A program made the position numbers and the translations under genes. Shown in pieces: positions 20,800 through 36,231 of a stretch of DNA of 64,000 nucleotides (within the stretch, counting starts at the first letter, position 1; each line of letters starts with the position of its first letter). The notes under the pieces are model-generated. The model was not told the origin of the DNA. It did not search any database and saw nothing but the letters and a program-made list of their open reading frames with translations. This stretch comes from Eleginops maclovinus (taxonomy: Eukaryota > Chordata > Actinopteri > Perciformes > Eleginopidae): contig NC_086360.1 in NCBI RefSeq assembly GCF_036324505.1, positions 15,159,293-15,223,292 of the forward strand, written 5' to 3'.

Positions 20800-21540
20800 G
20801 GGCAGGGGAGTAGTAGAACAAAGAAGAGGAAGTGGCGATGGTAAATGGAAGAAGGGAATGATAAGTTAGAAGAACACATTGGAACGTAGGATTTAAAAGG
20901 GATGGTTGAGGAGAAAGATCCAGGGTTAGTGTTTAAGGGTGGGAGATGAAGGTGGGTAAGTGGTGAAGTGAAAAGAAGATGAAGGATGTGGGGGATAATC
21001 AAATAAAGTTCAATAGGAAGGCAATGGGAGAGAGAGGGTCAAAAGGAATGGAGGAGGAGTGAGGGTAGTGCAAAAAAAGAAGAAAGGAAATAGAAAGACC
21101 AGTGAAGTAAACACGGGAGGATGTGCAGAGAGGGTGTATTTTTGAAAAAGAGGAAATGGAAACGTTTGGGTGTATTTGTATTTAGCAAAAGGGCCATCCG
21201 ACCAGTACAAATGGGTGGAGAGAAAAATAGTAAAATAAAGAAAAAGGCCAACGCAGGTGACAAAATGATAAGGACATTTTCGCATGCATGTAGCCAGACA
21301 AACGTTTTGGCACAATTAAAAATGAGACCCATGTTAAGTTAAGAGAGAAAGTGGGGATGACCCAACATAAAAAATGTTTGGTGGTTAATGGGAACCATAA
21401 ATGTGACAGGAAGCAGAGAGAGCAAAAGAGAGGAGGGGGAAGATGGAGGGAAGAGAAGCACATTCTGAGCTGTGGTGAGGATATAGAAGGAGAGAAACAT
21501 ACACACACTTCTACAAGGTCTTTAAGGGAGTGCAGATAAT
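20800..21540 (+). repeat. Long purine-rich strand tract
   Basis: About 740 bp of strongly G/A-biased sequence on the plus strand, hence pyrimidine-rich on the grid2 sense strand just upstream of its last exon. It is not a simple repeat, only strand-asymmetric. Reading frames on the minus strand here (Ser/Leu/Pro/Phe-rich) are composition artefacts. Confidence 0.6.
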
Positions 21541-23567
21541 CTGGAATACACACAGAAAGCCCACCACCATCATGCTGTGCGCTCTGCGATTCCAGGGGGC
21601 TTGTGCTTGGTCTATTGTCCCTTACAATAACATAACATTACAAATAAAACCTCTATTACATAAGCAAGTTCAAATGATTAACAATACCTTACCTAACCTA
21701 TGTATTTTTCCTGCTTATTGTCAATATTGCATCATGGCCAACATGCCAAAAAATTCACATTGAGATTGACATCTCATTTTCAGGTGAATTTTTTTCAGGC
21801 CACATACAATATGGCTCATTTATCAAATGCATTTTTAGAAGATACATTATTAAACTTCAATCAAACAATATTTAACAGTCTAAACAGTTCAAAAAGAAAG
21901 TGCATACATCAACTTAGGCTTTAACTTAACTTGCAGTATATGTTAAATGAGACTTATAATAACTATATTCACATATTAATAACTTATCCACATCTGAAGG
22001 ATGGTTACACTCACTGAGAGGTGATGCATGCCTTTACTGTACAGGGGAAAGTCGTGTGAGAGAGCTGAGTTTGCAATGAATGAGGGGAGGATAGCGGGAG
22101 GAACAGGCTTAGCTGAAAGGTATACTCCTAAAATGCTTCCATTGTCCACACACATGGCAAGGTGGTTTTATGGAAGGTAAGGGTCTGAGAGTTAGGTCTG
22201 CGGAAGTGTGGGGTGTCACATCATTAAAGGTGTACCATTAAGATGTTTCACAATTTGGGTAAAGTCACAGGGTTTTGTGAGGAAGGGTGTCACATTATTT
22301 GGGGTAAAGATAGAGTAACTGACCGTGTCCTTTGGGTCTGGGGTTCAGAAGGGGGCTCTGGACCTACTGTATGAAGCTCACAGACAGAGGGGACAAGCAA
22401 TGGTGCCCCCTGGTTGCCATCTAAGGAAGGGACAGTGGGAGGAAGGAGAGGACGAGGGGGCGCTAGTGTTTGTCGTGACACTATCATAAACACACTTTAT
22501 ATTTAATGGAGGGGATGTCCCAAGGGTAGAGTTGGTATCAAAGAAATGAAGGGAAATGAAAAAAAAGAGTGAATCACAAATGGTCAGTCCGCTATAAGCT
22601 AAAGGACACTAATGGGAAGATATAAGGACAGACTGAAAGGTACTGTGAAAGGAGAAGTGGAAGGCTTCTGTGGATACAAGGGTTCAGGACCTGACTATAT
22701 TTATATTATTGTGAAGGAATATTTCCTCCATTATAAAGCTCACTGTATTAGTACATACTGAATCACCTGATCATGACCTATATTGACATTAATACAATTA
22801 TAAATCTAAATGTATCTGAAAATGTATTTAAATATACATCTGTTGTGTGCAATATAAAGGCTTTACTTTGGATAAAAGCCAAGTTTACACAGCAAACTGT
22901 GTTTTGACTTCATTTAGTAGCTTTTTAGTAAATCTCCATGTTACATAAAGCAAATACTTAATGGAAGGCTATAACGTGCAGGTTTCAAGATTACGCTCTA
23001 CTTGCTTCTAGGTAGAGGGAGAGCACCCTCTTATGGCAGAAAAGCACCATTGCACACATAATCAACTGGCAACATGCCAGGTGTATACACTTTTTAAAAA
23101 GATGTATTTTGGTTCCCAGCAGTAAGCTTGGCTGTGAACACCACATTTTCAACCTTGCACCTTAATGTCCATTGTTCCTCTTTATACTTTTTCACTCCTA
23201 TATCATACCATTTCTAACAGAGCCTGTCTTCAAACGTTACTAACCAAGTATTTATTTCTATCCTCTATTGTATGTATAACCTTGGGGTGGGAGGTGAGGT
23301 GGTGAAGGTGGTCATTCTCATTTTTGGGGTGAGCTCGGAGGGGTTGGTGGGTTCGTAGGAGTGCTGCACGATCAGGGCACAAGGAATGTCGCAGCATGCC
23401 GGGGGCTGGTAATGGGTGGTGGTGGGGGCATTGGTGTTGCCGATGCCGGGGTTCTGGTTCAGGGTCTGAGTGCCCAGGGCAAGAGGGTGCTCATTTCTGG
23501 TATGAGGGCAAGGATCAGCAGCTTGCCTGGCAGATGGGCCATCTGCCGTCTGGTGTTAGTTTGTGAG

Positions 23568-23682
<115 letters not shown>

Positions 23683-26600
23683 GGGCAGGAGGAGAGAGAG
23701 AAGGTTATGGGAGAGAGATATGGCATAATTTGTATAAATGTGTTTGTGTGCATGCAAGTTGACAGGGAGGTTTAAAACCCCACAAAATAAAGAAGCAAAA
23801 CAGAGACACAAGCAGACAATCAGCAGCCGGGCAGAGACAGAGAAGGGATGAGTGACAGACAAGATCAGGCAGATGAAATGATTGTAAGGAGGAGGAGAGA
23901 GAGAAGTCAATTGGAGAGACAAAACGGGTGGGGGGTGAGCGAGAAGAGAGACACGGCAATCAGTCAGCACACACAGTTAAGCAGGTCGTTCTGTGTTGTG
24001 TCCTCAGAGAGACATTCACACAGTGGTTATATACCTGGAAAGGGGAGATGTTTAAATGGCATTTTGTATTGCTCTCTCCCTCTCTCTCTCCCCCTCGCCC
24101 GCTACACCCCTCAACACAGAGTACTTATCTATAAAAACAAAACAAAAACAAATATGAGAGCTTTGAGCCACAGTGACACAGATCATTGTGTAGAGTTAGA
24201 ACAAGTAGGCTGGCAACTCCCATCCAGACCTCGAAAAGAAGAGGTCAGCTGTTTTAGGTGTACCAAAGATGATGATACACAAGGAAGTGCGTGCTCTACT
24301 CAAGCTAAATCTACACGGATTATATGAAATATCAGACATGGTCAAAACCACAGACGTTACCATTATGGAAGAGTTCTGACAATGGCAATATGCAGCATTA
24401 TAGTTCCTCTTAGGATTGAACTTTTAGAGATGTGATTGAATCCAATGACAGAACTCTTTCATATATACCTCTCATAGAACATATACATAGGCTAAAAGGG
24501 TAAAGCAAAACAGCTGCCCTGTTATGAATGAAATGGGTCTTAGACACTCATTTGGAAAACGTTCGTCAAAAGAATTAAGATGTCAAAATTTAGACTAGCT
24601 TCCAAACCAGAATACATATACAGTACATTCCTATCGTTATATATTTGTAGATGGGGTATATTCAGGAAGTAGTAACTGTAGTTCACTCTGATACATTTAA
24701 CTCATATGTGAACTATCAAACATCCCAAGATCGCAGTGCTGCCTTGGTGACTGTTACACAGTTCCACCAACTCCCTTTATTTTGTATGCATATCCTTGTG
24801 AAATGTGCACATGATACATCATAGTGTATGTGTGCGTATATTTGTGTTTATGAGTGTATATCTCGTTAACAATATTATCGGCATATATTGAGATGCAGCC
24901 TCATAGCATAGCAATAGCAATGTCAGCCGTTCACAAAACATAGCACAGACACAAACACTGACATATAGCTCACAGTCAAAAGCAGTTACCACAGCATTAC
25001 ACAATGAATGTAAAGGCATGTAGATGTACATTGTGTGATTATGTATGTTTTAGTATGCATAGGAAACACAAAAGACACAACACTTACAGATTAGATGTAT
25101 TAGAGTTTAAAAGTGGATTGTGGGTTTGCATGTATAGAGTAAAGCACGAGTGTATGTGTGTGGGATGAAGGGATGGTGCTTTTGGCTTTACTATCAAATG
25201 GATGAAAATGATTTATGGCTGTGTTAACTGATTGATGTCACTGAATGCATGAGCTGGAAACACCTTAAAACACACTGAACACATGTATATATTGCATTAA
25301 TGGGGTTCATGATAAGTCATATCTGACACAAATCTGTTTGTTATATTGACACAAGCCTGACATGTAGCAAGAGGAGAGCTAAAGTTGAGGCAATGTATGC
25401 ATGCATGGGGGAGTGTATGCTTATTGTGTGAATGTGTGTTACAGTGAGTGGCCATATTGTGCAATCCGTTTTTCATCTTCAAGGGAGACAAATGAGGACG
25501 AGTCTGTTATTTGGTAATTAGAAGTGATTAGCATTCTCAGTGTACTTCATGTATTCAATGAGCATCTGTGATAGCCGAGACCCAACTGATAATCATAATG
25601 ACATAACTGCACTCATTGTGCATCAATCCTTTTTACATTTTATGCACTTGCTCATTTATGATTAAGCCGATCTAAGAGACGGATTCGAGAGCATCCAAGT
25701 TAATTTAAAATAATATAATATTCTATGTAGCAACATGATTTTAGTGATTTCAACAATCACCATGATGGTTTAAAAGACATACTGTCAGTCTGTCATAATA
25801 TATTCAATAATAATTGAGGAAACCATGTAAATCCATATATTATACTGAATCACTTATACAGCAACTCTTTAATATGTCTATCTGGGCCCAGTACCTCACT
25901 GTATTGGAAATAGACTCCTAAAGCCAAGTCTTCATGAGTAATTCCTACTCCTGGTGCCAATGTATGTTGATAAGCCAATTTTCTAGGCCCATGTATTAAG
26001 ATTGGGTCACCGGACTTCTTAGTTTATGTGAAGCTTGCAAAATGCGCAAGGCGTGTTAGCATCTACTGTGACATCAAGACAGAGGCCAACGAGTTCTTCA
26101 TTTAAACTGACAGAGAGTGAGGTGTCTGGTGGAGTTAATTACAAGCTTTATGGTTTGCTTCACTTTATTAATTTAACTTTTAGAAGTTGGATGACATTAA
26201 ACACACTAGACTTACTCCACTGGCCATGATTAAGGCCAAATTGCATGAAGAGGCAGAGTTTTCCCCAGTCGATAAAATGCAACATATGCAATTTATATAA
26301 TTAGCTGCTTTGAAGTTGACTTAAATTTGTGTTCTTCCCTCCACTGAGTGAGGACATGCTGCAGTGGTCCCAGCTTGACTCCCTCCTTTTCTGTTCTCAG
26401 AAACCTTCTCTGCAGCTGGTTGCCCATTTGGAAACATTCTGCACAGATGGTGATTTGAGATCTGAGTATGGTATTCCCACAGTTTTTACATACACTGTGA
26501 CAGGTTAACTTTAACAAGAAATTACAAATAATTTGATTTACCAAAATTGTCGCCAGTCACCGGTCAAAAAGGAGTGACAACGGGGGGTTTCAGATGCCGT

Positions 26601-29600
26601 TTGATGATCTGACAAGCACTCTGTTAGAAGTGTACTGACCTTCTTCAGGTTCAGTGGTTATTGTGGGCAAACCTTGAGCTAAACTAATGGCAATCAATAG
26701 GTCAATTCTTTGATAGGGTGACGGATAAATGTCAGGGTTCAACTATCAAAAACAATCATGGTTGACTGAGCCAACTTCATCTTCAACATGGAAGCACTGA
26801 CAGGGCTTTTCTAATGATGCTCTTTGTACTGAACATAAGATCACCCATTTCTTTGCGCCCACTATCATCCCAATGTTTGGTTTTTGATTTGATTTGCATT
26901 AAAAACTATCTTACTCCTTCGTTGATGCATAAAAAGCCAAATATGTTAACTATACACATCTCATATTGTTGGTGAATACAAGAACAATAGTAATAATACT
27001 TGCTGGAAATGATCATTTTCCTTTTTCCAAGTAATAACGTACATACATCATCCATATGTGACTCCTTCATCTATGATAGTGATTTCCATGTCAGTTATTG
27101 CATGGTGTGTTTATATGCGAAACCTTGAAAATCTACAAAGAGAATTAAAGACTATCAGCTGTTGAATCCCTGCTGTCCCTCCTTTTCACTGCTGCGTCTC
27201 CACTCCTGCGTTAAGTCAGTGGCTGATTCCACTCGCTGCCTTTAGTGGCTAATGAAGATGGCGGGGGGCGGGTGTGATTGTGTGTGTTGCAGCTGAACCA
27301 CACTGTGCTTAACATGACTTTGTGCTCAGTCAAAGGTTTGGTGTCTTTGTGGCTGTTCAGTGGTTGGACATGACCACTGATCTAATGACAGATTAAAGCT
27401 GGTAACTAAGCAGGGGGCCAGAGGTAGGGGGCATAAAGGGTGTGTCTGTCGCTGCGTGTACTGAAGGAAAACATACTGTTGCCGGATATAAAACAAGAGG
27501 ACATTGGCAGTCAGCTGTGTGGCAACATATAATCTCGGACTTTAGGAAAAGGTTACAAACAATCCTGCATTTAGTTTAACAGACCAATTTCCGTTGAGAT
27601 TGAGATTCAATTGATGACTGTGTTTCTCATACAAGCGGATATCTGTTTTCGTCACCTACCTCTGTACCTCAATATGGTGGGCGGTAGCATGCAAAGTCAT
27701 TATTAAATACATGCAACTTGGTTTACCAAAGCAATTAGAGGCATTAATCATGGCAGCAATATATAAGAAACCAAATTAAGCTTAAGTAGACTGAGCGGCA
27801 GTAAACCTGCTGTTGAGCATGTGGCTCTATCGTCACTGCAGTTTGCAGCCAGTTTAACGGCACATCATGCCAGATGCATGGGGAACTTGCACATAACAAA
27901 TTGACTCAGATACATGAGTCTGCCTGCAGCTTTATAGCTCCTGCTTCTGTATTCACAAAAGTGTACCAATTCTCCTACAACATCAGCAAGTCTTAGCCTC
28001 GCTGATTTATTTTCTAAAGAGGGAAGAGGAAACAACTTGCAGTGCAAATATAATTACACAATGAAATCAATCAATGTATACCACAGCCTGAGGGACATTT
28101 AATAAATACAACAAATGATTTGTCACTGTTTAAAAGTTGCATGTCTTGTATTGGACTGCAGTAAGTAAACAAAGCTGTGTGAAACTTCCCGGCAGTTAGT
28201 CAAAAAAGACTGTGACACTGACTGTGACAACTGGTGACACACATTCACAAACTACTTATTTTCCTGCTACAACAATCCGATTTCAATTTACTTTGCTATT
28301 TTTTTCTGTCTTTTACGTCAAAGGAGGTCAACCAAACCCACACCACATCCATGACGACTTGTGAGTGAAAGAAGTCTCCAAAAGCTAGAAATTGTAGTGA
28401 TGTAAAAGTGCAATAATGTGTGATTATACAACACATTTCCAACCTGTAGTTGCTCATTTAATAATTTGGTTTGGTTGTTTTCTCATTTGTTATTGCAGAT
28501 CATTAAATTAAAGTAACCTAATCTGATACTAAATCACTCTGACTATAACTACAATTTTCATTTTCATCTTTTTCTCCTCTTTTCTAATAATCATTGGTGG
28601 AACTTTAAATTAGCACGACACCACAGATCGAGGAGATGGGCCAGGCTTCTCTTATTTGTGTCTGAGAGATGTTCAGTCATGCCTGATTTCCACTGTGTGG
28701 TTCAGCTCCACTCAACTCTAATCAACTCAGCTTACTATTGTTACCAGGTTGTTCTCTCTATCTCTTCTCCACGGCTAATAGCTAATGTACTGTAATGGCA
28801 ATCTTTTTCCGTCCGTTACAACCCATTTTGGTAACTGTAGGCAACATTAGCAATATAATACAGGAAACCATTCAAACAGCTCTTTTCTAAATGACGGTGA
28901 TTTGATTTTGTCTGTAAGGACTGGGAGCTGAATGAAAGGTAAGGAAACCATGCTACATTAATTCCAGAAAGTCATTATTCATAAGTTAACCTTAACCTGC
29001 TTTTATCAAATAGCTTCCTCAGAGGGGAAAAAGCAATTGTTAAAAGCTCAAGTAATTGACCTGATGGCAAAAACATTTCCCGCTTAAATTAATCTATGCT
29101 GCTTCATGCCTCAGTGAAAGTTGTTACCAACACATAAATAATTAAGTCTGAACCAAAAGTGAAAATATTATTTCACACATAATTACATTTCTTTCAGTTC
29201 ATCATTGGCATGTTTTGCAAACCACATTTGCTACACTTTCCTGCAATTTCACAGTTTTGATTAAAGTTATTTACTTGAACATTTTCTCCCTGTTGTGTCG
29301 TGGTAAACAAAGCAGTAGGCATGAGAGGTGACAATGTGGGTTGGCGTTGAAAGATGATAAAGAAGCTGACACAATTTCTGGTCAAATCCCTATGAAGATT
29401 AGACAGCTACTGAAATATTAAGTTGCACCAATGGCTAGTCATATACTGAATTAAATCCATAATTAGAAATACAACTCAACATGCTGCCATTGGTTTTTAT
29501 TTCATTATTTCCCCTGTATTGTCTATGTAAGAGCATATAAAGATAGCAAATGACAACAGACTGCAGGGTATCTACGAGGGGGAGATGTTACCAGCGTCAC

Positions 29601-30130
29601 TTTGATTGCCTCGAATGATATCCCTGCTGAGCTGATCAACCGCATATAGGCTGATTGGATATTTCACAGGGCACTGCTGCTAATTCACAAGGTGGAGTGT
29701 TGCCACTATTTTGAACAGAACGCTGGTATAAATATCCATGTTTAATACTGTGTGTCATTCTTTTTGACTCTATCTTGGTCAAGGTACGCAGCAGCATTCA
29801 AACAGGCCCTCCGGCTGTTTTTGTATTCAGCTTTTAACGTTGCCAGTGTCATCTTTTCTGAAAAACATTTACTATTCATAAAAATAAGGTTGATTACCCT
29901 GTTGACACTGACACATTTGCCTCATTTTAAATTAATAGACACCATCAAAATCATTTATAACATTTTGAGAAAGAGGTGAGAGTATGCTGCAGCGGAATAC
30001 AGACTACATGATAGGACCAAAAGAGAAAATACTTGCACATTTAAATACAGATTCAGGATTTGGACTGCAACATTTTCAGGGTTAGAATTTATACAATAAA
30101 ACAGAATATTTAACCGTAAAGACATATACC

Positions 30131-30143
30131 TATAGATATATAT

Positions 30144-30177
<34 letters not shown>
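30131..30177. repeat. (TA)n microsatellite
   Basis: TATAGATATATATAGATATAT units running into a pure TA array, about 47 bp, in the grid2 last intron. Confidence 0.95.
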
Positions 30178-30179
<2 letters not shown>

Positions 30180-31030
30180 GTATCATGGATAGTCTACCAG
30201 GGCCTGTAGTCTTACATCATAATGATCATTAACACTACATTTGGCACAATGAATGTGAGTGCTTACATCAAGGATGTTAGAAGGACATGAGTGAGAAATG
30301 ATCACCATCTTCAGATAAGTTAGCTTTTGGCAGAGAACGTCTCTTTGGCTTATCAGTAAGATAATTTGATGGCAACTTTATCTATTAGAATTAAGAGAAA
30401 AAGGATGCTGTCAAGCTGACAGTCCTATCAAGATCATTATTGTGGGTAGGAAGGGGAAATGGATACAATGTTATCATGGCTTCTAAAACATTTTTAGTCT
30501 TGTATGACCTTTCCTTCCACTCCTACATACGCAGCAATTTATATACAAGAGTCTACGCATAAGATCAATGGCGGTTATATCACTGGAGATCTAATATAGC
30601 ACCTTCAGGATTCTTTTTGACAGAGAGGGAAAAGCCTAGCAACAAATGCAGCTCCAGCCTGTGCTTTCAGCATGGTGTTGCTGATGTTGCCTGTGTGCAA
30701 ATTTAGTTCAGGGGAAGTGACATTGTAAAGATGAGAGGTTTTCAAAGGTTCAGCGTAACACGTCCTTCACAAGGCAGGCTTTACTCATATCTCCCTTTCT
30801 CACGCACCTTGGCTGATACATTTCTTTTTCAACTTAGCATCCCTCGCGACAGAGTCTAGACTCTGTATTAAGTCATTCTACACCCTTGTCCTTGCACCTT
30901 AACACCTGAAACTAAACCCATCATCCATGCAATCATTATCATGACTCTTACTTTTTATCCCTTTTTCTACCCATTATACTGCTTCTTCTCCCTCTGAAAA
31001 CATAACACCTGGGTTGTATTTTCCCCCTAC

Positions 31031-31271
31031 CTCCTTGGAGGGGACCCTTGATCCCTTCCTCCGTGACCACCAGCTTTCCACCATGGCAATGAGGCAGGAG
31101 AGCACCACACCGGCTGCCAGGACGCAGAAAACACCTGCAAAGCTGTGGATGTCCAGGGCGTTACCCTGTTGTCGTGTCTGGATTGAACTGTAGAGATCAC
31201 AGGGGCTGTCCCTGGGCCACCACTTGAGTTTCAGTATATCCATGTCACCATTCTGCTGGAGCTCCAAGATT
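31031..31271 (-). CDS. grid2: grid2 exon: end of the S2 ligand-binding lobe and fourth transmembrane helix
   Basis: A 241-bp exon that finishes the Arg codon begun in the previous exon (phase 2) and then encodes 80 residues from [14 protein letters not shown] to [17 protein letters not shown] holds the WW pair and the Cys of the conserved S2 disulfide of ionotropic glutamate receptors. [21 protein letters not shown] is the M4 membrane helix, followed by [11 protein letters not shown] at the cytoplasmic face. The acceptor is TTTCCTAG and the donor GAG|GTAGGG. The wording is that of GluD2; the substitutions relative to mammals (for example KLKWWP) look neutral. Confidence 0.95.
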
Positions 31272-34200
31272 CTAGGAAATAGGCGAGAGAAACAGGCATG
31301 TAAGCATAGATCAATGTACAGAAAGAGCACATACTGACAAGGAAGAATACATGAATGAATTTGTAGATGCATGAATGAGCAACAAGCCTTACACTGTCAA
31401 GAGTAGGGATTGATTTTGTGTATTATAATTGATGGTTTCTGAGGGTCATTTGAATGATTACAGATTCAAAACGATTCAAAACAATCATGGAGGAGAAAAA
31501 ATCTTTCCACACGTCAACTGCACAAAACCTGACAACACTGCAGAGTTCATTGCAGATGCTATAGCTCTTCTTGTCCATTTGAGGGCAGTGTTTGCCAGTT
31601 AAAATCCCCTCTGATCCCTGACAACCATATTGGGCTGTCAAACTCATTATGGCTAACATTAATATGTTTTGCAGCACAGCGCGAGTACACTGCCACAATG
31701 TCATTATGCAGCCTAGCTTTAGTCCCAGGATTGATGGCTTCAGAGAGGATACAGCTCAGAGGTTGATGGGATCCCTCTGTTAGCCTTCAGCTTATTATTT
31801 AACTGGGTCGTTCATTTTGGTTTGGAGGAGAACTGCCGACACACAGACAGACAGGCGTACAGAGGCTCTGTTAGCATCCGGATGGATATTTAACAGGCGA
31901 TCTGACGAGAGACGGGCATTGGGAAAGGAAAGACAAAAAGGAAAAAAGCAATGTGGAATGTGTGCGTTCACATACAGTAGGTATGCCTCCCACACGAGCA
32001 TATACAGACTAACAGAGACAACATACAGGTGAAAATAATCCCTCATAGATAAACTAAGCCATGACAACGACTGAAACCAACAGGGTAGATAGGAGCTACA
32101 TATTCACAAATGATCACTCCCACACTGGACTGCATGCACTTAAACCCGATTCATACATGTTTAGATAGAGACAGATGTTTGCAATTATCTTCACAACTTC
32201 CTGGGGGCAGATCCTCCTCACAATCCAGTGACAACATGCTGACATAAATGACAAAGCCCATCTCTCATCTTCATTTTTCTTCATGCGGAATACAGAATAC
32301 GCACTGAAATCAATCAAGAAATGCAAATGAGCTCTGCAGACAGTTTAAGTAATTAATTGTATCCACAATAGCCAGAAAAACATAGCTAATTTTAATTTAA
32401 ATCAGATAAACAGGCTAAACAGAACATTGCTCTATACCCAGTCCTTGAGGAACACTTTTCTCTCTTCAATCATTTCCTGGGCTTTACCGAGTTGCAAAGA
32501 CTAGGAAACGACATAGTTTAAATCGTGCTTGCGGTTGTATTTCATGGGACAGAATAAAGGAGAAAGAGGAAAACGGGAAAGCAGTGGAAAGAAGAAGAAA
32601 AGAGAGGAGCAGAGACAAGAAGAGAGACAGACAGACAATAAAAAAAGGAAAAACTAATTTCAACAGCAAATCCAACAACAGTCATTGTAATACGAGATCA
32701 TGTCCACCAACTGCCGACTTGATTGTAGGATAGTTTGGCTTGGATCAGTGCAGATTACTGCCAAGATTAGATAAGATTTTGTGTAGATGATATGCAGCAT
32801 TGACTGAAAACAAATTAAGAAAAAATGATCTGCAATAGTGTTCAGCAGTAGTATAGTGACAGCACTGGCCTAGTTATATGCCCTGGTTATTAACCGACTG
32901 GCATGAAGAAGAGGTAGTCAGTGAAGAAATCCCTCATCTCACATCAATCCAGCATATTTTCAGTAATACATTGGGCCCTGCTCCTATTCTTCCAAACATG
33001 TTACTAAGTTACTTTCTGATTGTAATATTATACTGCATATACTGCAACACCGAACTTTCTTCATGCTTTACCTCTCAGTGCTGCCTTAGATTGTTTATCA
33101 CTGAAAGAGCCAAAACTCACTGTTGCATGCATGGCGCACTGTTGATACGCAAGTTGACATGGCTAAGATCCGCAGCAGTGTTTAATGAAAATTTAAACAG
33201 CAACCTTACAAGTTTTTTCCAAGCCAATGACAGTATCACGTAAAAATGACTGTTCATGAAAGTTAAAACAAGATTTTTCCAAGAGAAGTGCTGTGCCTTT
33301 CATACAGTACTGACCTTTTTATCTGTCACTTTGACGGCAGATGCTTCACACACACAAACAAGCCTGCACTCTGACAGATGGCTTCGGAGAAAGAAGGAAT
33401 GCACACAGGCTAATGAGATAGAATAAGAGCGATCCCACCTATCAAAGAAGCCACGCACTGTTTTGTTAAAATATTTCATCATTTCTTGCTTGGAATTCTG
33501 CCAACTTCTGAAGATTGCTCATCTGAGTTGATGTCTTTTTATGTCTGTCTTTCGATGGAGGCATGCTTTATGTTTGGAGCTGCCATCTGTTATCTCTGCT
33601 CATCAGTTGACGGTTCTTATGTTTCACAAATGTCATGTCAAACAGGTTTAGTGGGGCACTTAACCAGTGAAAATAAGTGGTGGCATTTTCTTGTTACATC
33701 TACTTTAACATCTGTGAACATAATGACTATAGACAGCAAATGCCTTTGTGGACACATTTCTACAAAAGGGGTTGACCTTTGGTGGAAAATAAATAAACAG
33801 TGGAAAAGAAAATTAATATTTCTTTCCTTGCAGGGAGAAATAGTGAATATTACCGTCAAAAATCCTATAGTAAACCCAGCTATTTTAAATACGATTTTGC
33901 TGTGTGTCAAAGTCAATAGCTGAATATACATGTCAAAGTTATACTTGATTTTCATATTAATTCAAGGACCAACATTTCCTACCGTTCTCCAAAAGACAAT
34001 CAAAAGGATGCCAAACAAAACAAAAAAGAATAACTAAAAGGCTTCTCCACAACTTGATGAAAGATCTAACAGAACAAAACATGAAAACAAACACGCCAAA
34101 AGTAGTCACTGATCAAAGGAATTATTGCTATGTGACTGAGCTGTGTGTAACTTTGAGGGAGGACATAGCCAAACAGATTTGAGATTCAGGACAGAGTTCT

Positions 34201-36093
34201 TTCTCTCTCCCCACTATTACGACCCTGTCTGCCCATGGAGCTAATCATCTATCATTCTGCACTAATTGGACTATCAGAATTATGCAAAAGCTGTTTCCCG
34301 AAAAGGCCCTTGAATCAAACTCTAACGCTGACATGCACTCACAAGAACGCACACATATAGTACACAAACAATACAATTTACTTTTATCTCATTAGGTTCA
34401 GATGGCTTTATTCTACCAGCAGATACTGACACTGATTGAACTCTACAAACCATCCTAGAATACTTGCAGGAAAAAGGATAGAAATGATGATGATGCTGTT
34501 AATATTATGTGAAACACCCTGCCATTTTTTTCTCGACATCAAAATAGAGCGTGTCTGAGTTTGGACAGATGGTGCAAGCCAAAAGTGAAGTGGAAAATGT
34601 TAAAATGCTACACCAAAGGGGCCTCTTATTTAAGAAGGCAATCCAGATTTAATCTCTTGTACATGGAATATGAGCTTGCCTGAGTAATTCCAGTTCTAAC
34701 GCTCTAAATGTTTCTGTCAAGCGTTTGGTTATTTATTATGCAATAGTGTTGAGAATGACTCAGTGCATGTATAATTATTTACTTACAAGCTAAGAAGAGA
34801 TCACTTTTCCCCCTTGGCAAATACTATGCAATGAGATCTTCAACTTTGTAAGGAAAAGTGAGAATGGTGATTCAAACACAAAAGTTGTTACCACTGCTTT
34901 TATTTATCTGTATCCCATGGCTGACAGGCAGGATGAAAGGCCACTGTGAGCTGCCTGACGAGAATTGGTTGTGCTCAAATAAGTACAAACACACAACCAT
35001 CAAATATGAAGCCCACACAATACACTACAGTTCTGCATTTTTAGTTTGAAACAATGACAAATGACATAATGAGAGCTAGCTAGGAGCAGCTAATTAAAGT
35101 GTGTGTGTGTCACGGTCTTTATGTCCTCCTGAAGGATCCACTACATTACACAGAGTTTGATGGAGTTCATGATAAAGCACTGAAGAGGGAATCTGACTAC
35201 TCATTTATTTTCCCCTAAGGAATGTGCTTCTCTCTGCATAGACATCCCAAACCTTTATTTTGCTTTAATTTTCTGTCTGAATATGTAGAATATAGAACTG
35301 AGGGGGTGTACACTTAGATGTTTTTTTCTTCCTTCGGGTCTGATAGTGTTTTTTTCTCAAGGCATCATCAGTCATCACACCGCTGCCTGAGGTATTGGGA
35401 TATAGATCACTTTAATCATCTACTCACAGCGGTCTGAATGTGTATAGTATAACTGTCAAGTCCTGCATTGTTAAATACATGGGCAGCCATATGTAACTGT
35501 GTGTTAACATGTAATTAAATGCACCATTGTCACATTTATGTGAGGGCTTCAATGTCCACTGCATGTGCGAGGGGAGTAAAATATGTGTGAAAAGTAATAG
35601 GAGAACAAGTGTAATTTGTGTGTCTACCCAGCTGTTACATCATTTTGTCATGTGAAACAACTCTCCTATATGTGCATGTGTATTCATGTGCAGCAGGACT
35701 ACAGTATACAGTATGTGTCAAAACATATTATAAGCATTGTGAGTTTCACTATGAAATAGCCATCGGAATAAAGGCTTTTTAACTTTCTGCAAAGAGAGTG
35801 GCATGGACCTTATGTTCTTTCATGACTTAAGGTATTGTTTTGGACTTTGCATCAGTTTCTAGTTTCTAGTATGTTTGGTATAGCATGTCTGTATCTTCCT
35901 GCAATAGTGGCTATGTTTATGAAACAGCTGGGGAGCTATGAGCTGCATTAACACTTTGTGTGTGTAATGAGTTATCACCTTGCTTTAAGATCGTTGACTT
36001 TGACTGGGGAGATCTATAATGACTTGAAAACTCCCACTGGCTGTTAAAGCAAATGAGCAAAGGTTGCTTGTGTGGTGGGACGGGAGCAAACTG

Positions 36094-36094
<1 letters not shown>

Positions 36095-36170
<76 letters not shown>

Positions 36171-36174
36171 TGTA
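36095..36174. repeat. (TG)n microsatellite
   Basis: TG run of about 80 bp with a single TA interruption near its end. Confidence 0.97.
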
Positions 36175-36231
36175 TGCTATGTCTCTGCCTCCCCGTTCTC
36201 TCTGCAGTGGCCGTTTCTGCGTTGACTAGAT

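Noticed and set aside
20403..20813. Plus-strand frame opposite the grid2 last exon
   Set aside because: Antisense shadow of a conserved coding exon.
21182..21553. Ser/Leu/Pro-rich minus-strand frames at about 21 and 62 kb as secreted or membrane proteins
   Set aside because: They arise from the strand-biased purine tracts and have no start context, splice or family similarity.
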